A DNA stretch of 11,519 nt. It comes from an uncultured Eubacteriales bacterium (GTDB lineage: Bacteria; Bacillota; Clostridia; Oscillospirales; CAG-272). The notes beneath the pieces were generated by a model, which was given only the letters and a program-made list of their open reading frames with translations, searched no databases and had not been told where the DNA came from. How positions within the stretch are numbered: the stretch's first letter is position 1; every line of letters begins with the position of its first letter. The translations under genes and the position numbers were made by a program. Where the stretch lies: contig CATWNM010000048.1 in the NCBI GenBank assembly GCA_958352145.1, positions 1 to 11,519 of the forward strand, written 5' to 3'. This document shows positions 1 to 5,942 of the stretch, piece by piece.

Positions 1-1332
1 GCACTTTTTTTCACGAAAGAATCATTTGAACTGTCTGAAAATTTCGCTACGCCGGTTCTGCTCCGCATGTGCACGCGTATTGCACATTCGCAGAGCATCG
101 TTGAAACAGGCACGCGCATGGACATCGCGAAAAAGCCCTATGTGAAAGACGGGGCCAAATACATTATGATGCCCGGCAATGCAAAGCGCCGCCATCCGAT
201 TGTCGAAGCACGTACCGCCGCTCTGACGGAATTTGCGGAAGACTGTCCGTACAACCGCATCGAAACAGGCGGCACGGACATTGGTATCATCACCTCCGGC
301 ACCGCTTATCAATATGTAAAAGAAATATTCGGAAACACGGTCAGCGTCTTCAAGCTCGGCCTCATCCATCCGCTGCCCGTTCGCAGTCTGCTGGAATTCT
401 CGAAAAAAGTGAAAAAGCTGTATGTGATCGAAGAACTGGACGGTGTAATTGAAAGCCACTGCCGCTCTATCGGACTTAAGGTAACCGGAAAAGACATGTT
501 TTCCTGCATCGGCGAGTTTTCACAGGCGACGCTCGCAAAAGCTTTTGGTTTTCCCGAAAAAGCGCACTTTACAACGGCCTCCAATATTCCTGTGCGTCCG
601 CCGGTGATGTGCGCCGGATGTCCGCACCGCGGCATGTACTACACGTTGGCAAAAAATAATGTGACGGTGCTTGGCGACATTGGCTGCTACACGCTCGGCG
701 CGCAGCCCCCGCTCTGCGCTTTGGATTCCACGCTTTGTATGGGCGCTTCGGTTTCCGGTCTGCACGGTTTTAATAAAGCGGGAATCGCAGACGGCAAAAA
801 AGCCGTATGCGTAATCGGCGATTCCACATTCATGCACTCCGGCGTAACCGGGCTTATCAACATTGCCTACAACGGTTCCAATTCGACGGTGATTATCCTC
901 GACAATTCCATCACCGGTATGACTGGGCATCAGCAAAACCCGACGACCGGTTACAACATCAAAGGCGATCCTGCCGGAAAAATCGATTTAGAAGCGCTCT
1001 GCCGCTCAATCGGCATACGCCGGGTTACCGTGGTGGATCCGTATGACCTTACGGCCTGCGAACGCGTATTAAAAGAAGAACTTGCGGCAGACGAGCCCTC
1101 GGTGATCATTTCCCGCCGTCCCTGTGTTCTGCTAAAGTACGTAAAACCCAAAACGCCTTTGCATGTTTCTCCCGATAAATGCAAAAGCTGTAAGAAATGC
1201 ATGAAATTTGGATGTCCTGCGATCAGCATACATAATAAAAAGGCGGAGATCGATAAAACGCTTTGCATCGGCTGCGACGTATGCAAACAACTCTGTGCTT
1301 TTGACGCAATAGAAAGCGAGGTACACATATAA
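1..1332 (+). CDS. iorA: Indolepyruvate:ferredoxin oxidoreductase, alpha subunit (5' truncated by the window)
   Basis: The reading frame is open from base 1 (ALFFTKESFELSENF...), so the gene starts upstream. 443 residues are present, and the family is usually about 580-600 long, so roughly the first 140-150 are missing. The enzyme oxidatively decarboxylates aryl-pyruvates (from Trp, Phe, Tyr) to aryl-acetyl-CoA and reduces ferredoxin in the cytoplasm. The fragment contains the thiamine-diphosphate domain (GDIGCYTLGAQPP, then GDSTFMHSGVTGL followed by DNSITGMTG). At the C-terminus are two [4Fe-4S] motifs, CKSCKKCMKFGCP and CIGCDVCKQLC; the second lacks the proline that usually follows its last Cys. 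The TAA stop overlaps the ATG of iorB (TAATG), indicating translational coupling. The combination of TPP core and C-terminal ferredoxin domain fits IorA and not a single-subunit pyruvate oxidoreductase. Substrate preference is inferred from the family. Confidence 0.95.
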   Translation, partial: ALFFTKESFELSENFATPVLLRMCTRIAHSQSIVETGTRMDIAKKPYVKDGAKYIMMPGNAKRRHPIVEARTAALTEFAEDCPYNRIETGGTDIGIITSGTAYQYVKEIFGNTVSVFKLGLIHPLPVRSLLEFSKKVKKLYVIEELDGVIESHCRSIGLKVTGKDMFSCIGEFSQATLAKAFGFPEKAHFTTASNIPVRPPVMCAGCPHRGMYYTLAKNNVTVLGDIGCYTLGAQPPLCALDSTLCMGASVSGLHGFNKAGIADGKKAVCVIGDSTFMHSGVTGLINIAYNGSNSTVIILDNSITGMTGHQQNPTTGYNIKGDPAGKIDLEALCRSIGIRRVTVVDPYDLTACERVLKEELAADEPSVIISRRPCVLLKYVKPKTPLHVSPDKCKSCKKCMKFGCPAISIHNKKAEIDKTLCIGCDVCKQLCAFDAIESEVHI

Positions 1333-1904
1333 TGGAAACGCAAAGCATAATGATTGTCGGCGTCGGCGGACAGGGGTCCCTGCTGGCAAGCAAACTGCTT
1401 GGCAGGCTGCTCGTCGACGAGGGTTATGATGTAAAAGTCTCAGAGGTGCATGGCATGAGTCAGCGCGGCGGTTCGGTCGTCACGTATGTCCGGTTTGGGA
1501 AACAAGTATACTCGCCGGTAATCGAAAACGGCGAGGCGGACTTTATCGTGTCCTTTGAAAAGCTGGAGGCAGCCAGATGGCTCTCCTGCTTGAAAAAAGA
1601 GGGCACGATCGTCGTGAATACACAGCAGATTGATCCCATGCCGGTCATTATCGGCCAGGCGGAATACCCGGATAGGATTCTCGAAGAAATACAAGCAAGC
1701 GGCGCGCATGTAGATGCAACGGACGCGCTGGCGCTCGCCGAGCAGGCAGGTTCCGCCAAAGCTGCTAATATTGTATTGATGGCAAGACTGGCCAAATATT
1801 TTCACATTTCTTATGAAAAATGGATTGCCGCAATCGAAAAAACCGTCGCCCCAAAATTTGTTGAAATGAACAAAAAAGCCTTTGAACTTGGCTATAATTA
1901 TTAA
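1332..1904 (+). CDS. iorB: Indolepyruvate:ferredoxin oxidoreductase, beta subunit
   Basis: 190 residues, the usual length for IorB. It is the gamma-type domain of 2-oxoacid:acceptor oxidoreductases, pairing with IorA to form the complete enzyme. Visible family motifs are the N-terminal nucleotide-type loop VGVGGQGSLLASKLLG (residues 9-24), the SEVHGMSQRGGSVVTYVR block (about 37-54), and SPVIENGEADFIVSFEKLEAAR (split here as SPVIENGEAD and IVSFEKLEAAR). The start ATG shares one base with the iorA stop, and GAGG at 1318-1321 inside the iorA end supplies a ribosome binding site. The ACT-domain gene follows after 19 bases. The assignment is firm from sequence plus context. Confidence 0.95.
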   Translation: METQSIMIVGVGGQGSLLASKLLGRLLVDEGYDVKVSEVHGMSQRGGSVVTYVRFGKQVYSPVIENGEADFIVSFEKLEAARWLSCLKKEGTIVVNTQQIDPMPVIIGQAEYPDRILEEIQASGAHVDATDALALAEQAGSAKAANIVLMARLAKYFHISYEKWIAAIEKTVAPKFVEMNKKAFELGYNY

Positions 1905-1910
1905 AAATAT

Positions 1911-1915
1911 GGAGG
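1911..1915 (+). promoter_or_regulatory. Shine-Dalgarno site that fixes the ACT gene start
   Basis: GGAGG lies 8 bases before ATG 1924, just after the iorB stop. It selects this start over the in-frame ATG at 1882, which would overlap iorB by 23 bases. Confidence 0.85.
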
Positions 1916-1923
1916 ATGCCAAC

Positions 1924-2355
1924 ATGACAATCAGCCAGCTTTCGGTCTTTGCCGAAAATTCTCCGGGGATCTTGTATCAGATTACAGAGCGCATCGCCGC
2001 AGCCGGCATCGATATACGCGCAATTAGCGTATCGGATACACAGGACTTTGGCATTCTGCGCGTGGTTGTCAGCGATGCCGAACGTGCGAAGTCTGCGCTT
2101 GGAAACGGTGATTTTGTCGTGACCGTGACGCAGGTGCTTGGAATCGAAATCCCGGATCAGCCTGGCGGACTTGCCAATGTACTCGGTCTGCTTTCCGAAA
2201 ATGGGATCAACGTAGATTATATTTATGCGTTTGTCACGATTTCCGGAAAAAGTGCATATGTAGTGATGCGCGTAAACGACAATGAAAAAGCGGAACAACT
2301 ATTTGAGCGCAGCGGCATTCACATGCTGACGCAGGCGGAAATCGAAAATTTCTAA
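1924..2355 (+). CDS. Tandem ACT-domain protein, probable amino-acid sensor of the ior operon
   Basis: 143 residues consisting of little more than two ACT domains (about residues 3-70 and 72-140). Each opens with the typical beta-strand then DxPG-like turn: FAENSPGILYQITERI in the first, IPDQPGGLANVLGLL in the second. ACT domains bind small ligands, mostly amino acids, at dimer interfaces. There is no enzyme or DNA-binding domain, so it probably acts as a stand-alone sensor or modulator. ACT-only proteins are commonly encoded beside iorAB and phenylacetate-CoA ligase genes in anaerobes, which suggests aromatic amino acids or aryl-acids as ligand (inference). I chose ATG 1924 because GGAGG at 1911-1915 sits 8 bases upstream. 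An in-frame ATG at 1882 lies inside iorB and lacks such a site. Last gene before the terminator. Confidence 0.88.
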   Translation: MTISQLSVFAENSPGILYQITERIAAAGIDIRAISVSDTQDFGILRVVVSDAERAKSALGNGDFVVTVTQVLGIEIPDQPGGLANVLGLLSENGINVDYIYAFVTISGKSAYVVMRVNDNEKAEQLFERSGIHMLTQAEIENF

Positions 2356-2373
2356 GTGTATCTCAGCCCACAA

Positions 2374-2416
2374 GTAGCCGCAGAAATTCGCAATGAATTT
2401 CTGCGGCTGCTTTTTT
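2374..2416 (+). terminator. Rho-independent terminator of the ior operon
   Basis: A perfect 14-bp stem (AGCCGCAGAAATTC at 2376-2389 pairing with 2395-2408), extendable by a T-G and a G-C pair, has a 5-base loop GCAAT and is followed by TTTTTT at 2411-2416. It lies 18 bases after the ACT gene stop. On the minus strand the stem is not followed by a T-run, so it mainly serves the plus-strand operon, although the convergent sod gene ends only 12 bases away. Confidence 0.95.
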
Positions 2417-2427
2417 AAATGTAAACG

Positions 2428-2901
2428 CTATTGTATAACGCCGCAGGCAATTTTTGCGCCGGAATCGCCTGATGGCTGCGTTTTGAAATCATCCGCCCGC
2501 TCATGGATCACAACAGTTTTGCCAATCACGTCGGAGACCGTAAATCGATCTGTGAGCACCGCTCCCATCGCCATTCCCTGACATCCAAACAGAGGCGGCA
2601 GATCGCCAGCATGCTCCGGATGCGCGCAATTGCCCGGATTGTAGTGCATACCGGTAAACGGAAACGGCTCTGAGCCGTTTTCCGCGCAGGACGCGCCCTC
2701 ATGGATATGCATTGCAAAAATAGGAGCGCCGCAAACGCCACTTCCCTCAGGCAGGCCTGTCACGGAAGTTACAATATACACGCCATTGTCCGTCTGATAA
2801 AAGCGCACAAGACCGCGAATTTTCGGATAAGCCGCCGAGCCTTTCAAAATTGCTGCGGCATCCACTCTTTCATATTCTTTTCCATCATAATGAATATACA
2901 T
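2428..2901 (-). CDS. Cu/Zn superoxide dismutase family protein, no signal peptide
   Basis: 157 residues, about the length of the Cu/Zn SOD beta-barrel. All metal ligands appear present. Copper/bridging candidates are H65 and H67 (MHIHEG), H86 (GMHYNP) and H133 (VVIHERADDF). Zinc candidates are H94, H97 and D100 (AHPEHAGDLPPLF). C72 and C153 could form the conserved disulfide. The position usually held by the active-site Arg before ACGV is Lys150 (GAKIACGVI). It dismutates superoxide. No signal peptide or lipobox is visible, so it is predicted cytoplasmic, unlike classic periplasmic or secreted bacterial SodC; similar leaderless proteins are known in Clostridia. I chose ATG 2901 because GGGGTG (2908-2913) lies 6 bases upstream. 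The alternative GTG at 2910 falls inside that site. It follows the SLH gene on the same strand, 50 bases downstream. Confidence 0.9.
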   Translation of the reverse strand: MYIHYDGKEYERVDAAAILKGSAAYPKIRGLVRFYQTDNGVYIVTSVTGLPEGSGVCGAPIFAMHIHEGASCAENGSEPFPFTGMHYNPGNCAHPEHAGDLPPLFGCQGMAMGAVLTDRFTVSDVIGKTVVIHERADDFKTQPSGDSGAKIACGVIQ

Positions 2902-2905
2902 AATT

Positions 2906-2940
2906 AACACCCCGTATCAGCATACGCCAAACGGGGTGTT
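2906..2940 (-). promoter_or_regulatory. Perfect inverted repeat masking the sod ribosome binding site
   Basis: AACACCCCGT (2906-2915) and ACGGGGTGTT (2931-2940) are a perfect 10-bp inverted repeat around a 15-base loop. On the minus strand it lies 11 bases after the SLH gene stop, and its second arm contains GGGGTG, the only plausible Shine-Dalgarno sequence of the sod gene. No T-run follows (AATTATG comes next), so a simple terminator is less likely. It could be an inhibitory hairpin, an attenuator or an RNA-processing site. The inverted repeat is seen directly; its function is inferred. Confidence 0.6.
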
Positions 2941-2951
2941 GGGTTACGAAA

Positions 2952-4196
2952 TTATTTTTCCGTCAGATTGTAAAGCATCTGGACGGTCTGCGCACGACTT
3001 AAGATTGCCGACGGCGCAATCACGCCCGCGCCGTCTCCGTTGAATACACCGGCACCGGTCAACGCATATATTGCGCTGCGCGCCCATACGGGAATAGCGG
3101 AATCATCTGCAAAAACGCTGACAGCGCTACCCTCTTCAAGTCCCAAAATATTGTTGATAACCACCGCAGCTTCCGCCTTTGTAATGCTGTCCTGGGGGTT
3201 AAAGCAAATTAAGCCGTCTTGTTCGCTGCCGTTTACATACCCCATCCTCTGCGCAGTGGCCACATACGGTCGATATTCAATGTTGATTTTGTAATTATCG
3301 GCAAATGAAGTATCGGTATCCGTCAATGTCTGGATATCCAGCGTCTTCATGACCATTGTAATAAATTCCTCGCGGCTCATACTGTCATCAGGACAAAATA
3401 CCAATCCATTTTGATAGCGCATTGCGTCTACGACACCCGCTTCATAGAGAGATAGCGCCGCATTTTCGCACCAATGTCCCTTGGTATCCGTAAAACTTAC
3501 CGACGTTTTGTCTACGTTCACAGACACAGTCTGCGTAGACGAATAATTGCCATACGCATCCCGAACCACGACGATAAATTTATCATCTCCGACAAATCCG
3601 GAAGTCGGCGTATATTTAAAGCTGCCGCGCGCCGAATCCGTTATGGTCAGCGTACCTTTTTCGGGATAGGAAATAACCTGAAAATCCAAAGGGTCTCCTT
3701 CAGGATCTACGGCGCCGAGCGTACCGAAATACGAAACATTGCGATACGTTGAAATGCGTTCTTCATTTTCTGCAAAAGCCGGCGCATAATTGATCGAATC
3801 CAGCAGTTTGAGCGTACAAGGAATCTCCGTTCCATTATACTCAAAATTAAAACTGGTATATTCGACCTGATCCGACGTTGGTACAAAACGCAAAAGCGAT
3901 AAATACTCGCTTTTAATCGTCTGCCCCTCCGTAATATTCAGCGTTCCCAGCTTCAGCGTACCATCAGCCGCCTGTGGCAGAGAAGATACGGTCACAGAAG
4001 AAACGGAAGGAAGGCCGAGGCACTTCATGAAATCCTGCTCGGAAAAATAAATATCGCTGTACATCAGACCGCTTTTTATCATTGCGTGCTGTTTTGCCAA
4101 TACATTCAGCGCTGGGGAAACAACCGCGGCCGAAGCGCCGAGCGTCATTGCCAGAACTAAAATTGAAACCAGAATCAATCGGATTTTATTTTTCAT
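2952..4196 (-). CDS. Exported S-layer-homology protein with cadherin/Ig-like domains
   Basis: 414 residues. A Sec signal peptide is clear: a KNKIR basic start, hydrophobic LILVSILVLAMTLG, and a cleavage region near ASA-A (about 21-24). Residues about 75-135 form a poorly defined beta domain. About 138-228 is a cadherin/VCBS-like Ig fold (AVDPEGDPLDF, KGTLTI, FKYTPTSGFVGDDKFIV, VRDAYGN). The C-terminus carries three SLH domains, about 235-288, 297-353 and 359-412, recognisable by F-x-D...A...L...G-V and FxPxxxxxRxE/Q-type segments. SLH domains bind pyruvylated secondary cell-wall polymer, so the protein is expected on the outer wall surface. No enzymatic motif is seen, so its role is structural or adhesive by inference. 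The start is supported by AAGGAG (4204-4209) 7 bases upstream. It is divergent from cotJA. Confidence 0.88.
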   Translation of the reverse strand: MKNKIRLILVSILVLAMTLGASAAVVSPALNVLAKQHAMIKSGLMYSDIYFSEQDFMKCLGLPSVSSVTVSSLPQAADGTLKLGTLNITEGQTIKSEYLSLLRFVPTSDQVEYTSFNFEYNGTEIPCTLKLLDSINYAPAFAENEERISTYRNVSYFGTLGAVDPEGDPLDFQVISYPEKGTLTITDSARGSFKYTPTSGFVGDDKFIVVVRDAYGNYSSTQTVSVNVDKTSVSFTDTKGHWCENAALSLYEAGVVDAMRYQNGLVFCPDDSMSREEFITMVMKTLDIQTLTDTDTSFADNYKINIEYRPYVATAQRMGYVNGSEQDGLICFNPQDSITKAEAAVVINNILGLEEGSAVSVFADDSAIPVWARSAIYALTGAGVFNGDGAGVIAPSAILSRAQTVQMLYNLTEK

Positions 4197-4348
4197 CGTT
4201 TTTCTCCTTGAAATAGAAGTATGTTCTGAGATAATTTTTTCCCATATGGAGATTTTTATGCAAAAATGTCCGAATTCTCATAAAATGCATAAAATTAAAA
4301 TGAGCGTATGCTCAATACCAACAATGAAAGGTTCCGTAAAATTACGAT
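4197..4348. promoter_or_regulatory. Divergent intergenic region between the SLH gene and cotJA, candidate promoters
   Basis: This AT-rich 152-base gap must hold the promoters of both divergent units. CATAAAAT occurs twice (4279-4286 and 4288-4295) and resembles the -10 element of sporulation sigma-E promoters (CATACAAT-like); cotJ is sigma-E dependent in Bacillus subtilis. I could not find a convincing matching -35 for either copy. A near-palindrome TGAGC-GTAT-GCTCA (4301-4314) lies just downstream and could be an operator. No convincing housekeeping promoter for the SLH gene was found. Confidence 0.3.
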
Positions 4349-4648
4349 ATGTATAGAATGAACGCTAACAACTGCGGCACGCCTCGCGACCGGCTGGATT
4401 CCGCCATGCTGGAACGCATCATGCAGCAAACCAGCGCCGTACCGACGATGGAACGGCAAGAAACGCCGGCTTGTCCGTGTGAACCCGAAAACGATCAGGT
4501 GTCAAACGGATTATCGCTCGCTATGGTATATTCGCCGGAACAATACTGGCAAAATCTTTACTGTGAAGAAGACGGCCTTGTTGGAGGAACGATTTTCAAA
4601 GAACTCGACAAACCTTTTTATGGGCCGAGATGTATGGGAGGCCGCTAA
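4349..4648 (+). CDS. cotJA: Spore coat-associated protein CotJA
   Basis: 99 residues. The C-terminal half carries the CotJA signature: SPEQYWQNLY (about 62-71), then GGTIFKELDKPFYG (about 79-92). The N-terminal part is a variable Pro/Cys/Glu-containing linker. CotJA is a small component of the spore coat assembled in the mother cell with CotJC. ATG 4349 is the first start after an in-frame stop at 4337-4339; a second ATG at 4358 is possible. Neither has a properly spaced Shine-Dalgarno: AAAGG at 4327-4331 is 17 bases from the first ATG. cotJB follows after one base, so the operon is read as a unit. Confidence 0.9.
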   Translation: MYRMNANNCGTPRDRLDSAMLERIMQQTSAVPTMERQETPACPCEPENDQVSNGLSLAMVYSPEQYWQNLYCEEDGLVGGTIFKELDKPFYGPRCMGGR

Positions 4649-4649
4649 A

Positions 4650-4919
4650 ATGATGAATATGAACTGCAGCGGACGCTCCAAACTACTTCGCAAAGTACAG
4701 CAGCACGGCTTTGCTATGATCGAGGCCGGCCTATACCTGGACGGACATCCAAACTGCCGCAAAGCTCTTGAATACTTTAACCGGCAGCGCGACAGTTATA
4801 TGAAATATGCGCAAGAATTTGAAGAAAAATACGGTCCGTTGACGATGTTTTCCGGTGTAAATAACGATTCTTGGCAATGGGTACAAGGCCCCTGGCCTTG
4901 GGAAAGCGAGGCAAACTAA
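4650..4919 (+). CDS. cotJB: Spore coat protein CotJB
   Basis: 89 residues, the normal CotJB length. Family features are the helical N-terminal segment (KLLRKVQQHGFAMIEAGLYL), the LDGHPNCRKALEYF region (about 30-43), and the Pro/Trp-rich end (SWQWVQGPWPWE). CotJB is made with CotJA and CotJC as part of the inner spore coat, and its biochemical role is unknown. The start ATG 4650 has GGGAGG (4636-4641) 8 bases upstream, inside the end of cotJA. Upstream in-frame sequence back to 4479 overlaps cotJA and is not credible coding sequence for this protein. Its stop overlaps the cotJC start (TAATG). Confidence 0.92.
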   Translation: MMNMNCSGRSKLLRKVQQHGFAMIEAGLYLDGHPNCRKALEYFNRQRDSYMKYAQEFEEKYGPLTMFSGVNNDSWQWVQGPWPWESEAN

Positions 4920-5572
4920 TGTGGATTTATGATAAAAAACTTGAATTTCCAGTAAAAATAAAGAATCCGGATCCCAAAGCCGCCAAAATTATTATTAGCC
5001 AACTCGGTGGTCCCGACGGCGAACTCGCGGCCTCCATGCGTTATTTGAATCAGCGCTATGTAATGCCCTACGGCGAAGTCGTTGGCATACTAACCGATGT
5101 GGGTACGGAGGAACTGGCGCATTTGGAGATGATTTCTGCAATTTTATATCAGCTGACCAGAAATCTCTCTCCGGAAGCCATCAAAGCCTCCGGTTTTGAT
5201 ACGTATTTTGTAGACCACACGACCGGCATCTATCCGCAAAGCGCAGCCGGCATGCCGTTTTCCGCAACGTATTTCCAATCCAAAGGAGATGTCATAACCG
5301 ATCTGTGCGAAGACCTTGCAGCAGAGCAAAAAGCACGCACCACGTATGACAACATTCTGCGTCTGGTCGACGACCCGGATATCCGGGAACCGATCAAATT
5401 CCTGCGCGAGCGAGAAGTGGTGCATTTCCAAAGATTCGGCGACGCGCTTCGTATCACGCAAGACAATCTAGATTCTAAAAATTTCTACGCGTTCAACCCC
5501 GCGTTTGACAACTGCCCCAGTCGCAATGATATTGGAAGCAGCTGCAAATCAAACAATAGATGTAATAACTGA
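4919..5572 (+). CDS. cotJC: Spore coat protein CotJC, manganese-catalase family
   Basis: 217 residues forming a four-helix Mn-catalase fold. The dimanganese ligands expected for the family can be placed: E35 (GPDGELAAS), E65 and H68 (TEELAHLEM), E136 (DLAAEQKAR) and H169 (REREVVHFQRF). The 33-residue spacing from E136 to H169 equals that between E148 and H181 of Lactobacillus plantarum Mn-catalase. The set looks complete, so peroxide disproportionation on the spore surface is plausible. After FYAFNPAFD (about 189-197) comes a short Asn/Ser/Cys-rich tail with three Cys that looks variable. ATG 4919 overlaps the cotJB stop by one base, with GCGAGG just upstream. An in-frame ATG at 4871 lies in cotJB and is rejected. 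Confidence 0.93.
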   Translation: MWIYDKKLEFPVKIKNPDPKAAKIIISQLGGPDGELAASMRYLNQRYVMPYGEVVGILTDVGTEELAHLEMISAILYQLTRNLSPEAIKASGFDTYFVDHTTGIYPQSAAGMPFSATYFQSKGDVITDLCEDLAAEQKARTTYDNILRLVDDPDIREPIKFLREREVVHFQRFGDALRITQDNLDSKNFYAFNPAFDNCPSRNDIGSSCKSNNRCNN

Positions 5573-5638
5573 AGAGAAGCTGTCAGAATTGCAACCGAAC
5601 TTGCAAAACACAGTTTGAAAGTTTAATATTACAAAAAT

Positions 5639-5672
5639 TTACAGGCAGCCGCTCACATACGGCTGCCTGTAA
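5639..5672 (-). terminator. Minus-strand rho-independent terminator
   Basis: TTACAGGCAGCCG (5639-5651) pairs perfectly over 13 bp with 5660-5672 around an 8-base loop. On the minus strand the stem is followed by A-TTTTT (5638-5633). On the plus strand no T-run follows. It is therefore oriented to end minus-strand transcripts from the glycyl-radical operon and/or the SGNH remnant, whose stop codon lies in the stem. It may still act weakly on cotJC readthrough. Confidence 0.8.
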
Positions 5673-5785
5673 TGGTCTATATGTGCAATAAGCGCATATC
5701 CATCATCCGTAAGATGAATACCGTCTTTGCTAAAATATGTTGTGTCATTATACAGCGCATATTTATCTGTATAATAATTATCAAG
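5639..5785 (-). pseudogene. C-terminal remnant of an SGNH/GDSL hydrolase
   Basis: Read on the minus strand, this stretch gives 48 codons and a TAA stop. It contains LDNYYTDKYALYNDTT, then YFSKDGIHLTDDGYALIAHI, which is block V of SGNH/GDSL esterases (D-x-x-H-L-T/N-x-x-G-Y with the catalytic Asp and His). An in-frame TGA at 5786-5788 interrupts it. Just upstream the frame reads KYDFDI, which would fit the usual sequence before that block, but a second stop follows and no start, GDS or GxND block remains. The terminal residues run into the terminator hairpin. It lies downstream of the glycyl-radical operon on the same strand and may be a lost member of it (inference). Confidence 0.75.
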
Positions 5786-5942
5786 TCAAATATCAAAATC
5801 ATATTTTCACAAATTCTAAACTTGACTTCTACTTAACGCAAACAACGGCGCGCTATTATAGCAATGCAATCCTACATAGTGCGGATTTTTTTCCTACGAA
5901 TCCAAACCGTTCGGTTTCTGCCGACTTTTTGACTTCGTAACG

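Larger units (their letters stand above)
5573..5942. other. Gap between cotJC and the activase gene, no intact gene
   Basis: This 370-base stretch holds the minus-strand terminator hairpin (5639-5672) and the decayed SGNH hydrolase 3' end (5639-5785). The rest (about 5806-5942) is AT-rich and interrupted by stops in the pseudogene frame. A 67-codon plus-strand open frame at 5737-5940 has no ribosome binding site and no recognisable protein, so I do not count it as a gene. No T-run terminator for cotJC was found on the plus strand. Confidence 0.7.

Noticed and set aside
520..2298. Several minus-strand open frames of 100-180 codons opposite iorA, iorB and the ACT gene
   Set aside because: They are antisense to genes with clear protein families, have no recognisable motifs and no consistent ribosome binding sites.
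2662..2680. 8-bp hairpin AAACGGCT-CTG-AGCCGTTT inside the sod gene
   Set aside because: It is within coding sequence for conserved SOD residues and has no long T-run on either strand, so it is probably coincidental.
2899..2910. GTG at 2910 as the sod start
   Set aside because: The GTG is part of the GGGGTG Shine-Dalgarno sequence that serves ATG 2901; no ribosome site lies upstream of it.
4324..4356. 10-codon leader peptide (MKGSVKLRYV) ahead of cotJA
   Set aside because: No ribosome binding site, no regulatory codon run and no attenuator structure; it overlaps the cotJA start by chance.
5526..5618. 30-codon plus-strand frame overlapping the 3' end of cotJC (MILEAAANQTIDVITEEKLS...), possibly a frameshifted tail
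   Set aside because: The composition looks protein-like, but it is short, has no ribosome site and no known family, and the CotJC core is complete without it. CotJC tails are variable.
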